Below are positions 49,018 to 57,822 of a stretch of 64,000 nt of DNA, one piece after another. Every line of letters starts with the position of its first letter. The stretch's first letter is position 1. Source of the stretch: an uncultured Collinsella sp. (GTDB lineage Bacteria > Actinomycetota > Coriobacteriia > Coriobacteriales > Coriobacteriaceae); the NCBI GenBank assembly GCA_900545745.1, contig URAD01000006.1, positions 15,390-79,389 of the forward strand, in the 5' to 3' direction. A program made the position numbers and the translations under genes. Below the pieces are notes generated by a model. It worked only from the letters and a program-made list of their open reading frames with translations. It was not told where the DNA came from and did not search any database.

Positions 49018-49722
49018 TCAGTCTTCGATTTCAGGGTTCAGAAAGTCGATGTCCTCGTCCTCGGGATGCGCGAGAGCCTGTTTAATGGCCACTCCGCCCT
49101 TAATGGAATAGATGACAGCCGTGAGCATGGAGAAGATCACGCCGCCGTACACAAAGAAGATGCCGAGGGGCACCGAGCTTCCGTTGAGGCCCGGGAAGGC
49201 CGTAAGGGTTGAAGGTAAAAGATGCAGGCCGTCAATAACGGGGAACCCGAGCAGCATGAGCGAGAAGCCGGTCATGAGCAGTGCAGTGGCAATCTTTCCG
49301 GGAAAGACGACATCGATGGGGCGACGGTGATAATGACGCACGATAAGCGTGCCGATGCCCAGATAGATGTCGCGGCCAATAATGAGCACGCAGACCCAGA
49401 TTGGCAGCTCTCCGCGAACCACCAGCCCAAGTACGCCGGTGAACAGCAGCGCACGGTCGCAGATGGGATCCATGACCTTGCCGAGCCACGAGACCGTCTT
49501 GGTCATGCGGGCGATCTGACCGTCCATCCAGTCGGTAGAGGCGGCAACGGCGTAGATAACGATGGCGATGACGCGGTTGTTATCCGTCACAAACAGGTAC
49601 AGAAATACCAGGGTGAGGATCAGGCGCGTAAAGGTGATGAAATTGGAGATCGTAAAGATCTTATTCGACGGGTAATCGGAAGTGCCGATAAGCTCCTTTT
49701 TGATCTTCTTTTTGATGCCCAC
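49018..49722 (-). CDS. Second CDP-alcohol phosphatidyltransferase
   Basis: The 234-residue membrane protein carries the complete CDP-alcohol transferase motif (STDWMDGQIARMTKTVSWLG then KVMDPICDR, about 72-99) and five to six membrane segments. It may be a phosphatidylglycerophosphate synthase paralogue or use another alcohol acceptor; pgsA proper lies next to cinA. The start is GTG at 49722 with GGGGGAGT upstream and a -10 box 37 bp before it; the frame extends to 49857 but crosses the promoter. Confidence 0.82.
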   Translation of the reverse strand: MGIKKKIKKELIGTSDYPSNKIFTISNFITFTRLILTLVFLYLFVTDNNRVIAIVIYAVAASTDWMDGQIARMTKTVSWLGKVMDPICDRALLFTGVLGLVVRGELPIWVCVLIIGRDIYLGIGTLIVRHYHRRPIDVVFPGKIATALLMTGFSLMLLGFPVIDGLHLLPSTLTAFPGLNGSSVPLGIFFVYGGVIFSMLTAVIYSIKGGVAIKQALAHPEDEDIDFLNPEIED

Positions 49723-49758
49723 AGGACTCCCCCGCTGGTTAACGACAAAACTTTCGAT

Positions 49759-49764
49759 ACTATA
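49759..49764 (-). promoter_or_regulatory. -10 element (CGGGTATAGT) for the second CDP-alcohol transferase gene
   Basis: Minus-strand TATAGT preceded by CGGG, 37 bp before the GTG start. Confidence 0.6.
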
Positions 49765-49848
49765 CCCGTTCCGGCGATGTCTATCCAGCGTAAGCATAGA
49801 GAGTCCAGACATGTGGAGGGCGTTTTTAGGCGGCGGGGATTTCGCATT

Positions 49849-49907
49849 CGTGTACATCAGCCTCCAAACATGTCGAAAAATGTCGATTTCGGTGGCTGAT
49901 GTACACG
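49849..49907. repeat. 59-bp inverted-repeat element (family 3)
   Basis: CGTGTACATCAGCC (49849-49862) and GGCTGATGTACACG (49894-49907) are perfect 14-bp complements around a 31-bp loop that contains ATGTCGA twice. TTTT follows on the plus strand. It lies alone in the gap between the second CDP-alcohol transferase gene and tRNA-Pro; no gene explains it. Confidence 0.8.
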
Positions 49908-49975
49908 TTTTGATTCGGTGATTACATCGAGCGGGAACGTTGTTGCTTTAAGCAAAATAATCATGGTGATTAAAA

Positions 49976-50006
49976 CAAAAAAGGTCAGGCACTAGGTGCC
50001 TGACCT
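49976..50006 (-). terminator. Terminator after tRNA-Pro (minus strand)
   Basis: AGGTCAGGCAC pairs perfectly with GTGCCTGACCT around CTA, followed on the minus strand by TTTTTTG. Confidence 0.93.
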
Positions 50007-50015
50007 GCAAACTTC

Positions 50016-50092
<77 letters not shown>

Positions 50093-50134
50093 AAGCTTTT
50101 GTTTGTTGCTCTGCTCTCGCTCGCAACAGGAAGT

Positions 50135-50164
50135 ATATTAACCCGAAACTTTCGACTTGTGCAA
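50135..50164 (-). promoter_or_regulatory. tRNA-Pro promoter (TTGCAC, 18 bp, TAATAT)
   Basis: On the minus strand -35 TTGCAC (50164-50159) and -10 TAATAT (50140-50135), 18-bp spacing, about 43 bp before the mature 5' end. It lies directly after the coaBC stop. Confidence 0.7.
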
Positions 50165-50172
50165 GAACTTTT

Positions 50173-51384
50173 TTACAAATTTTGAAGCAAGTCCAAAATT
50201 GTATCTGCGAGCTGGGGTTTTGTTAGTACGGGAAGTTCTTGCGTACCCGTTGTGCTCACAATCCAGGCCTTGTTGGTGTCGGTCCCAAAGCCCGAATCGG
50301 TGCGTGAGACATCGTTGGCGATAATGGCATCGCAGCCCTTGCGGGCGAGCTTGCGCTGCGCGTACTCCACGACGTTATCGGTCTCGGCCGCAAATCCGAT
50401 CACGCATCGCTCGCCCTTCTGGCGCGAGAGCTCGGCCAAAATATCGACCGTTTCGACAAGCTCGATGCGATCCAAGCGCTCGTTGACCTTTTTGAGCTTA
50501 TGGTTGGCAGGGGCTGCGGGGGTGTAGTCGGCGACGGCGGCCGCGCAAATGGCCGCATCGGCCGTCTGGAAGGCGCTCAGCGCTGCCTCCAGCATCTTTG
50601 CTGCGGTCTGTACGCGCACGCACTCCACGCCGCGGGGCACATCGAGCGATGTCGGTCCCAACACGAGCGTGACCGCAGCACCGCGGCGAGCAGCCTCCCC
50701 CGCCAGGGCGATACCCATCTTGCCCGAAGAGCGGTTGCCGATGAAACGCACCGGGTCGATCGGCTCGTGCGTGGGGCCGGCGGTAATCACGATGCGCTTG
50801 CCCGCAAGGTATTGCGGGACGGGGTTCAGCACCTCGCAGATGGCCTCGACGATGTCCTCGGGCTCGTTCATGCGTCCCGTGTCCACGTCGCCGCAGGCAA
50901 GGTAGCCGCTGCCGGGTCCCACCACATGGACACCACGCTCGCGCAGCGTGGCCATGTTGGCCTGCGTCGCCGGCGCCTTCCACATGCCGTTGTTCATAGC
51001 GGGTGCAATCACGATGGGTCGCGGCGTCGCAAGCAGCGTGGTGGAGATGAGGTCATCGGCGATACCGTTTGCCATCTTGGCGATGATATTGGCCGTCGCG
51101 GGCGCCACGACCACCAGATCGGGCTCCTGCGCCAGCGAAATGTGGTGGATGGGGTCGGAGGGATCGTCGAATAGGCCCACGGCAACGGGCTCGTTGGTGA
51201 GCGCGCGGAAGGTAAGCGGCCCCACGAACTCCGTGGCATGCTCGCTCATAACGACCTTGACGCGCGCGCCGCGCTTTTGCAGCAGGCGCACGATATTGCA
51301 CGACTTATAGGCGGCGATCCCGCCGGTAATGCCCAGCAGGATCGTTTTTCCCTCAAGTTGCATTGAATTGTTGGATGCCGTCAT
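50173..51384 (-). CDS. coaBC: Bifunctional phosphopantothenoylcysteine decarboxylase/phosphopantothenate-cysteine ligase
   Basis: CoaBC performs two steps of coenzyme A synthesis from phosphopantothenate. The 403-residue protein has the flavin-dependent CoaC half (about 1-185, ITGGIAAYKSCNIVRLL; PAMNNGMW; SGYLACGDVDTGRM with the clamp cysteine) and the CoaB ligase half (about 195-403, GPTHEPIDPVRFIGNRSSGK; nucleotide site AAAVADYTP). ATG 51384 follows AAGGAAG; ATG 51363 is an alternative. It is the last gene of the long minus-strand run, 3 bp after the zinc-ribbon gene. Confidence 0.95.
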   Translation of the reverse strand: MTASNNSMQLEGKTILLGITGGIAAYKSCNIVRLLQKRGARVKVVMSEHATEFVGPLTFRALTNEPVAVGLFDDPSDPIHHISLAQEPDLVVVAPATANIIAKMANGIADDLISTTLLATPRPIVIAPAMNNGMWKAPATQANMATLRERGVHVVGPGSGYLACGDVDTGRMNEPEDIVEAICEVLNPVPQYLAGKRIVITAGPTHEPIDPVRFIGNRSSGKMGIALAGEAARRGAAVTLVLGPTSLDVPRGVECVRVQTAAKMLEAALSAFQTADAAICAAAVADYTPAAPANHKLKKVNERLDRIELVETVDILAELSRQKGERCVIGFAAETDNVVEYAQRKLARKGCDAIIANDVSRTDSGFGTDTNKAWIVSTTGTQELPVLTKPQLADTILDLLQNL

Positions 51385-51387
51385 CGT

Positions 51388-52107
51388 TTAAGCTTCCTTG
51401 CTCGGGAGTACCAGGAGGCGGTGGCAGTACGGGCAGTGCGTAATTGACCTACCGTCGTGGTTGAGGTCGCTCATGGACGATGCCTGCAGCGCGGTGTGGC
51501 AGACTGTGGGGATGTTGCCCTGGATGGTCTCGACGGCCAGGCCGCGGAACTGCTTGAGTAGACGCTCGTAGTCGGTGAGCACGTCGGCCGGCAGCGTGGC
51601 GGCAAGCGCGGTGCGTTCCTTAGTGGCGGCGTCAATCTGAGCCTGCAGGTCGGCAGCCTTAGCGCGGGCGGCCTTGGTATCGGCCTTCACGCCCTCCTCG
51701 AACTTGGCGATAATTGCCTGTGCGCGGGCCTCGCGGTCGAGCGTCTCCTTATGGGCGACAACGACGTCCTTGCGGGTGTGCTCAATCTTGTCCAGACGCT
51801 TGGCCAGGGTTGCGAGTTCATTCTCCAGGTCCTGAACCTCACGGTAGTCGGAACCGTCGACGTGGCGCTTCTTGGCAGCCTCAATGGCGTTGTTGGTCTG
51901 AATCTCGGTGGTGTTGAGATCGTCGAGCTCAATGTCCAGGTCCTTGCGCTGGGCGTAGAGCTTGGTCATCTCGGCTTTGAGCTTAACGTAGGTCTTACGC
52001 TTGGAAGCGAGCTCCTTGAGCTCCGGCATATTGGCAAGTTCGCTCTTGTTGCGGGCGAGCTCCAAATCGATCTGTTGCAGCTTGAGTAGCGTAGCGCCGG
52101 CGCTCAT
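51388..52107 (-). CDS. Coiled-coil zinc-ribbon-type protein (DUF164 family) with incomplete zinc site
   Basis: The 239-residue protein is a long helical hairpin/coiled coil (about 5-180) with a C-terminal ribbon. Family members normally carry two CxxC pairs; here the second is present (CPYC) but the first is reduced to one cysteine (IPTVCHTAL), so metal binding may be lost or altered. The family lies next to nif3 in many genomes and its biochemical role is unknown. ATG 52107 follows AAAAGGAGAG and overlaps the nif3 stop (ATGA). Confidence 0.85.
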   Translation of the reverse strand: MSAGATLLKLQQIDLELARNKSELANMPELKELASKRKTYVKLKAEMTKLYAQRKDLDIELDDLNTTEIQTNNAIEAAKKRHVDGSDYREVQDLENELATLAKRLDKIEHTRKDVVVAHKETLDREARAQAIIAKFEEGVKADTKAARAKAADLQAQIDAATKERTALAATLPADVLTDYERLLKQFRGLAVETIQGNIPTVCHTALQASSMSDLNHDGRSITHCPYCHRLLVLPSKEA

Positions 52108-52913
52108 AAGTTCTCTCCTTTTGTCACAGTCCACCATTGGCAAGGGTTCAGTATTTTAATCGCATGACGGGGGTCGACCCCGGCGTCAACTGCAGAGTTC
52201 ATCAATATATCAACGAACGGCTCCTCGGAGCGGTCGTGGCCGAGCAAGATCACCGGTAGCCCACGCAAGGCAAGGTCCTGCGCCACGTGATAGCCTGCCT
52301 CGCCCGTCACGACAACATCCGCACCGGCGGCGATGGCGAGCTCTCCAAAGTCGCCCAGGGAGCCGCCCAAAATGGCGACCGTGCGGCATGGGCGATCGGC
52401 TTCGCCCCACACACGCGGGTCGCTGCCGAAGGCTGTGGCAGCACGGGTGGCAAGATCGCGCAGCGTGCACGGGTCGTTGAGCGTTGCAAGCGCGCCCAGG
52501 CCGGTCGGCTCGGGGTCGTCCACGTGCTCCAGTGAGCTCACGGGTACGGCACCCAGCAGCTCACTCAAGCAGACGCGGGCTTCGTGCGAGCGGTCCAGGT
52601 TGGTGTGGAGCGAGATAATGCTCACGCCGCAACGGGCTGCCTTGTAGAGAGCCGCGCTGCACTGGGGGTGTGTGGAATCTGCCGGACAAAAGGCCTCGGG
52701 AGCCTTGATATAGATAGGATGATGCGTCAGCAGCACGTTGGCGCCGGCCTCCTGGGCGCGGCGCACGTTGGTCTCGGTTGCATCGAGCGCACAGGCAACG
52801 CCGGTGATCTCGGCGGCCGGGTCTCCAACAGACAGGCCTACGTGGTCCCAGCCTTCGGCATCTGCCTTGGGATAGCGCGTCAGCAGCGCGCGTTCAAGCT
52901 CGGCGACGATCAT
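52104..52913 (-). CDS. Nif3-like dinuclear metal protein
   Basis: The 269-residue protein belongs to the Nif3/YbgI family (DUF34), hexameric proteins with a dinuclear metal centre: GWDHVGLSVGDP, the metal motif THHPIYI, and the late TGEAGYHVAQDLA and GHDRSEE segments. The biochemical activity is unsettled; some databases list it as a GTP cyclohydrolase type 2 homologue. It overlaps both neighbours by 4 bp (cysteine desulfurase upstream, zinc-ribbon protein downstream), so the three are translationally coupled. Confidence 0.88.
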   Translation of the reverse strand: MIVAELERALLTRYPKADAEGWDHVGLSVGDPAAEITGVACALDATETNVRRAQEAGANVLLTHHPIYIKAPEAFCPADSTHPQCSAALYKAARCGVSIISLHTNLDRSHEARVCLSELLGAVPVSSLEHVDDPEPTGLGALATLNDPCTLRDLATRAATAFGSDPRVWGEADRPCRTVAILGGSLGDFGELAIAAGADVVVTGEAGYHVAQDLALRGLPVILLGHDRSEEPFVDILMNSAVDAGVDPRHAIKILNPCQWWTVTKGENL

Positions 52914-54088
52914 GCGGCACCCACGATCGAGAGCAGCGTCTGGGCAAAGTCGTCCAGGTCGGCGGGGTTCACGCGGTCATCAAACGAGATACGCAGCGCG
53001 CCCAATGCCTGCTCGCGGCCGATGCCCATGGCGCCGAGCACATGGCTCGGGTCCATGCTGCCGCTCGAGCACGCCGAGCCGGCCGAGACCTCAAAGCCGG
53101 CGGCGTCGAGCTTGATGATGAGTTCCTCGGAGTCCATGCCGTCAATGTAGATCGACACCATGCCGGGCAAACGGTCGGCCTGCGCATAGTCACCCATGGT
53201 GGCGTGAATACGCGGATGTGCGGTAAGCGTGGCGTAGAGCTTGTCGGACAGGGCCTGCAGCGTCGCGCGCTCCTGAGCTACATTGGGGGCCAGCGCAGAC
53301 GCGGCGGCGGCAAAGGCCAGCTGCGTGCGCAGGTCCTGCGTGCCAGCACGACGTCCGGCCTCCTGTCCGCCGCCAAAGATGCGCGGGCGCAGCGGCGTGC
53401 GGCTCTTAAGGTAGAGCGCGCCAGAGGCCACGGGGCCGCCGATCTTGTGAGCGGCAACGGTCATGGCGTCAACGCCTAGCTCGGTGACATCGAGCGGAAT
53501 ATGCAGGTAGCCCTGGATGGCATCGGTGTGGAACAGGGCGCCGGCAGCATGTGCGGCGGCTGCTAGTTCGCGGATGGGCTGCACCACGCCGGTCTCGTTG
53601 TTAGCGACCATAATGCTCACGAGCGCCACGTCGTCGCCTAGCAAGTCGCTCAGCGCGGCAGGCTCGATGTAGCCCGCACGGCAGGGCTGCACCAGGTCGA
53701 CGGTAAAGCCGGCGGCACGCAGCAGCGGCAGGTTGTCCAGAATCGAATCGTGCTCGATGGCCGAAACGATTACGCGATCGCGCTTGCGATCGCGCTGACG
53801 GGCGCCCTCGGCAAGACCGAGCAGCGCCAGCTGGTTGGCTTCGGTGCCGCCGTTGGTCAGGACAATCTCGGACGGGCGGACGCGCGCGCCAAAGCTGCGG
53901 GCAATCTCGCGACGTGCAACCTCCAGACGCGCGGCGGCTTTGCGGCCAAGCGAGTGTAGCGAGTTGGGGTTGACGCCGGCAAGCTCGCTGTCGTCGTACT
54001 CGCGCTGCGCAAGGAGCGCCTCGGCGCGCATGGGCGTCGAGGCGGCATAGTCAAGATTAACGGGTATGCGGTTTTGACCTGCGGTCAT
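52910..54088 (-). CDS. Cysteine desulfurase (NifS/IscS family)
   Basis: PLP enzyme that takes sulfur from cysteine for Fe-S clusters and tRNA thiolation; thiI at the left end of the window needs such a donor. The 392-residue protein shows NLDYAASTPM, the PLP lysine in VAAHKIGGP, and the catalytic-cysteine loop SAGSACSSGSMDPSHVL. No scaffold gene (iscU/sufU) is adjacent, so its specific target pathway is open. Confidence 0.9.
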   Translation of the reverse strand: MTAGQNRIPVNLDYAASTPMRAEALLAQREYDDSELAGVNPNSLHSLGRKAAARLEVARREIARSFGARVRPSEIVLTNGGTEANQLALLGLAEGARQRDRKRDRVIVSAIEHDSILDNLPLLRAAGFTVDLVQPCRAGYIEPAALSDLLGDDVALVSIMVANNETGVVQPIRELAAAAHAAGALFHTDAIQGYLHIPLDVTELGVDAMTVAAHKIGGPVASGALYLKSRTPLRPRIFGGGQEAGRRAGTQDLRTQLAFAAAASALAPNVAQERATLQALSDKLYATLTAHPRIHATMGDYAQADRLPGMVSIYIDGMDSEELIIKLDAAGFEVSAGSACSSGSMDPSHVLGAMGIGREQALGALRISFDDRVNPADLDDFAQTLLSIVGAA

Positions 54089-54094
54089 AAGGGT

Positions 54095-54766
54095 TTATGC
54101 CTCCTGTGCGGCCTCGTTGCCCAGCTTCTGCAGCAGCGCAACCTCGGCAGCGGGATCTTGGGACTTAAATACGGCGGAGCCGGCCACCAGGACATCGGCA
54201 CCGGCCTTGACGACCTCGGCGATGTTTTTGGAAGAGATGCCGCCGTCGACCTCGATCATGGGCGACACGCCGTGGCGCTCGCACATGGCTTTGAGCTCGT
54301 GGAGCTTGGCGATGGTGCCCGGGATAAAGCTCTGGCCGCCAAAGCCGGGGTTCACGCTCATCAGCAGCACCATATCGACGACGTCGATGATGCTCTCGAG
54401 CACGCACACGGGGGTGGCGGGGTTGAGCACCACACCGGCCTTGACGCCGCGCTGCTGAAGATGCGTGAGCGTGCGGTGCAGGTGCGTGGAGGCCTCATAG
54501 TGCACGGTGATCATGTCGGCACCGGCGTCGGCGTACCAATCGACCGTCTCGTCGGGGTTCGATACCATCAGGTGCGCGTCGACCGGCACGTCGGTGGAGC
54601 GCTTGACGGCCTTGAGGATGTCAACGCCAAAGGTGAGGTTGCCGGTAAAATGACCGTCCATAACGTCAAAGTGCACGTAATCGGCGCCGGCGATCTTGTC
54701 GAGCTCGCCCTTGAGGTTGGCCATGTCGGCCGAAAGGACGGACGGAGCGATTTTGATGGAACCCAT
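54095..54766 (-). CDS. rpe: Ribulose-phosphate 3-epimerase
   Basis: Interconverts ribulose 5-phosphate and xylulose 5-phosphate in the pentose phosphate pathway. The 223-residue TIM-barrel has IKIAPSVLSADMANL, the metal/active-site HFDVMDGHF and SVNPGFGGQSFIP motifs, and VDGGISSKN. It lies 6 bp upstream of the cysteine desulfurase gene in transcription order. Confidence 0.96.
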   Translation of the reverse strand: MGSIKIAPSVLSADMANLKGELDKIAGADYVHFDVMDGHFTGNLTFGVDILKAVKRSTDVPVDAHLMVSNPDETVDWYADAGADMITVHYEASTHLHRTLTHLQQRGVKAGVVLNPATPVCVLESIIDVVDMVLLMSVNPGFGGQSFIPGTIAKLHELKAMCERHGVSPMIEVDGGISSKNIAEVVKAGADVLVAGSAVFKSQDPAAEVALLQKLGNEAAQEA

Positions 54767-54784
54767 GGTAGTAGCCTTTCTGCG

Positions 54785-55792
54785 CTAGTCGTTGAGTCCG
54801 TAGAACTCTTGAGAGGGGACGCGGTCGGTAAGAATCTCGAGCGCCCTATCCAAAGTAACACCGTTGTAGAGCGTTTGCTCCACGGCAAAGGTGAGCGGAA
54901 TGTCTACGCCCAGTGAACGGGCAAGCTCGCTGACGCTGCGGGCCGCGACGGCGCCCTCAACCACCATATGCGTGCGCGTCTGATACTCGTCGAGCGACAC
55001 GCCGTGGGCAAACTCGTAGCCAAAGGTGCGGTTGCGCGAGTGCTCCGAGGTGCAGGTGGCAATGAGGTCGCCCATGCCGGCAAGTCCCATGCAGGTCATA
55101 GCTTGACCGCCGCGGGCATGCACCAGACGGCTAATCTCGGCCAGGCCGCGCGTCATGATGAGGGCGAGCGTGTTGTCGCCGGCACCGGTGCCGGCGGAGA
55201 TGCCGCACACGATGGCAATGACATTTTTCATGGCGCCGCAGACCTCGACACCGGTCATGTCTTGCGACAGATAGATGCGGAAGGCCGTTGACAGAAGCAG
55301 GTCCTTAAAGGTCTCCCCTATCTGTGGATCTTCGCTGGCGATGACGGCGGCAGAAAGACCTCCGCGGCAGATTTCCTCGGCATGGTTGGGGCCAGAAAGA
55401 GCCGCGACACGTGCCTCGTTGCCGATCTCGCTGGCGATGACCTCGCTCATGAGCAGGCCGGACTCGGGCTCAATGCCCTTTGTGAGGCAGAGCACCGGGG
55501 TATCGGCGGCGATAAAGGGCGCGGCCTGGTGGCACACGCTGCGAAGGTGCGTGGAGGGCACGGCAAAGATGATGGCCTCGGCGCCGTCGAGCGCCTGGGC
55601 CAGGTCCGTCGTAGCGACAACGTTTTCCGGCAGCACGTAGTCCACCAGATAGCGCGGGTTGCGGTGCTCGCCGTTGATGCCGGCGGCCGTCTGCTTGCCA
55701 TGGGCCCACATGGTCACGCGCTCGGCTCGCGCGGCGGCAAGGCCGGCGACGGCGGTTCCCCAGGAGCCGGAGCCAATCAGCGCAACATTCAT
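54785..55792 (-). CDS. gpsA: Glycerol-3-phosphate dehydrogenase [NAD(P)+]
   Basis: Makes glycerol 3-phosphate for phospholipid synthesis, the acceptor used by PlsY, whose gene lies 9 bp upstream. The 335-residue protein has the Rossmann motif GSGSWGTAVAGL, GIEPESGLLMSEV, the catalytic lysine in CGAMKNVIAI and the substrate-binding CTSEHSRNRTFGYE. Confidence 0.96.
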   Translation of the reverse strand: MNVALIGSGSWGTAVAGLAAARAERVTMWAHGKQTAAGINGEHRNPRYLVDYVLPENVVATTDLAQALDGAEAIIFAVPSTHLRSVCHQAAPFIAADTPVLCLTKGIEPESGLLMSEVIASEIGNEARVAALSGPNHAEEICRGGLSAAVIASEDPQIGETFKDLLLSTAFRIYLSQDMTGVEVCGAMKNVIAIVCGISAGTGAGDNTLALIMTRGLAEISRLVHARGGQAMTCMGLAGMGDLIATCTSEHSRNRTFGYEFAHGVSLDEYQTRTHMVVEGAVAARSVSELARSLGVDIPLTFAVEQTLYNGVTLDRALEILTDRVPSQEFYGLND

Positions 55793-55801
55793 GACTCTCT
55801 C

Positions 55802-56485
55802 CTACTTATCGTCGGGCACGGTGACGCGCTTGGTAAACGAGAGCTTGGACTCCTTACCGGCCATGAGCTTTTGAATATTTGAGCGATGGGCCCACACCAC
55901 GGTGATGCCGATCATCGCCATGCAAAACTTGAGGCCCAGACTGCTGTACGGAAAGACCGCGCAGGCAGCGATGGGAAGGCCGATGGCGGCGGCAAGCGAG
56001 CCGACCGACACGTACTTGGTGATGGCGACGGCCACGATAAACATGCCCAGCAGCGACAGGCCAATGGGCCAGTACCAGGCAAGGATCACACCCAGGCCCA
56101 CGGCGATGCCCTTGCCGCCGTGGAAGTTAAGGTAAGGCGAGAAGATATGACCCCATACGGCTGCCAGGCAGATGACGCCGAGCATCCAGTCGCCGGCGGC
56201 GCCGGGGGCCATGATACTCACGGGGAAGCCAAAGCCCACGCTCGCAATGAGCGGGCGCGCGATGATGACACAGATAGCGCCCTTAAGGCAGTCGCACAGC
56301 AGCGTGAGCGCGGCCACTTTGGGGCCGGCCACGCGCAGCGCGTTGGTGGTGCCGATGTTGCCGGAGCCCGCCTTGCGAATGTCCGTGTGATTGAACACGC
56401 GGCCTAAGATCAGGCCAAACGGAATCGCTCCGATAAAGAACGAGACCACGGCGCAGATGGCGGTCAGCAGAATCGGATTAAGCAT
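55802..56485 (-). CDS. plsY: Acyl-phosphate:glycerol-3-phosphate acyltransferase PlsY
   Basis: First acylation step of phospholipid synthesis in most Gram-positive bacteria. The 227-residue membrane protein shows the three PlsY motifs: SGNIGTTNALR, NFHGGKGIAVGLG and the later AHRSNIQKLMAGKE, with several membrane segments. Its ATG overlaps the end of der by 8 bp; der-plsY-gpsA is a common cluster. Confidence 0.94.
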   Translation of the reverse strand: MLNPILLTAICAVVSFFIGAIPFGLILGRVFNHTDIRKAGSGNIGTTNALRVAGPKVAALTLLCDCLKGAICVIIARPLIASVGFGFPVSIMAPGAAGDWMLGVICLAAVWGHIFSPYLNFHGGKGIAVGLGVILAWYWPIGLSLLGMFIVAVAITKYVSVGSLAAAIGLPIAACAVFPYSSLGLKFCMAMIGITVVWAHRSNIQKLMAGKESKLSFTKRVTVPDDK

Positions 56486-57812
56486 CCTTTTGCTCCTTCT
56501 TCCTAAAGAAGAGTCGAATGGGCGTACCGGCGAAGTCGAAGGTCGAGCGCATGCGGTTCTCCACGTAGCGCTGGTAGGTGTCGTTGACCAGATCGCTGTG
56601 GTTGACGAAGAACGTGAACGTCGGCGGGTTGACGCCCGTCTGGGTCACGTAGTGCATACGCAGGCGGCGCTTGCCGTCCACCACGGTATGACCGAACTCG
56701 CGCAGGTCGGTGAGGAACGTGTTGAGGCGCGAGGTGGAGATCTTTTGAGAACGCGTCTTCTCGGCGGCGTCGACCATCGCCCAGATCTTCTCGATACTGC
56801 GGCCGGTCAGGGCCGAGATGCGCAGGTACTGGGCCCAGGGAGCCATGACGCCCAGACGGCGGTCGACGGTTTCCATGCAGGCCTCGCGCTTGCGGTCGTC
56901 GTCGAGCAGGTCCCACTTGTTTAGCAGCACAACGATGGCGCAGCCGCGCTCGATGGCAAGGCCCATGACCTTCTGGTCCTGCTCGGTAACGCCCACGGAG
57001 GCGTCGACGACGAGCAGCGCCACGTCGGCACGGTCGATGGCGCGCAGGCCGCGGACCATCGAGTAGTACTCGATGTTCTCGTACACGGTGCTCTTCTTAC
57101 GGATACCCGCAGTGTCGACCATGCGGTAGTGCTTGCCGTTGCGCTCGACGACCGTGTCGATGGCGTCGCGCGTGGTGCCGGCAATGTTGGACACGATGGA
57201 GCGGTCAGCGCCCAGGATGCGGTTGAACAGCGAGGACTTACCGGCGTTGGGGCGGCCGATGATGGCCACATTCAGCGCATCGGGGAACTCGTCGGCGATC
57301 TCGTCCTCCTCCTCGGGCAACAGGGCCACGATATCGTCGAGCAGGTCGCCCGTGCCATGACCATGCAGGGCCGAGAGCGGCGTGGGCTCACCGATGCCGA
57401 GCGAATAGAACTCCCAGATGCTGTCGTTCTCGCGGTCGGGGTTGTCGAGCTTGTTCACCAGCAGAAAGACCGGCTTGTCGCAGCGCTTGAGCATGCGAGC
57501 GACCGACTCGTCCTCCTCGGTGACGCCGGTGCGACCGTCGACCACAAACAGGATGACGGCGGCTTCCTCAGCGGCGGCGAGCGCCTGGTCGCGGATGGAC
57601 GTGGCAAAGACGTCGTCGCTCTTGAGCGGCTCAATACCGCCCGTGTCGACGATGGTGAACTCGCGGCCGTTCCAGTCGGCCGTGTGATACGAGCGGTCGC
57701 GCGTGACGCCGCGGGACTCGTGGACGATGGCGTCCGAGGTCTGGGCCAGGCGGTTAACGAGCGTGGACTTGCCCACGTTGGGGCGTCCGACGACGGCGAC
57801 GATAGGTTTCAT
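56478..57812 (-). CDS. der: Ribosome assembly GTPase Der (EngA)
   Basis: Double-GTPase required for 50S assembly. The 444-residue protein has two G domains, with GRPNVGKST near the start and GRPNAGKSS near residue 185, both followed by DTGG/DTAG and NKLD/NKWD motifs, and a C-terminal KH-like domain. ATG 57812 with AAAGGAG upstream is the family start; the frame is open to 57983 without similarity. Confidence 0.97.
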   Translation of the reverse strand: MKPIVAVVGRPNVGKSTLVNRLAQTSDAIVHESRGVTRDRSYHTADWNGREFTIVDTGGIEPLKSDDVFATSIRDQALAAAEEAAVILFVVDGRTGVTEEDESVARMLKRCDKPVFLLVNKLDNPDRENDSIWEFYSLGIGEPTPLSALHGHGTGDLLDDIVALLPEEEDEIADEFPDALNVAIIGRPNAGKSSLFNRILGADRSIVSNIAGTTRDAIDTVVERNGKHYRMVDTAGIRKKSTVYENIEYYSMVRGLRAIDRADVALLVVDASVGVTEQDQKVMGLAIERGCAIVVLLNKWDLLDDDRKREACMETVDRRLGVMAPWAQYLRISALTGRSIEKIWAMVDAAEKTRSQKISTSRLNTFLTDLREFGHTVVDGKRRLRMHYVTQTGVNPPTFTFFVNHSDLVNDTYQRYVENRMRSTFDFAGTPIRLFFRKKEQKDA

Positions 57813-57822
57813 CTGCACTCCT

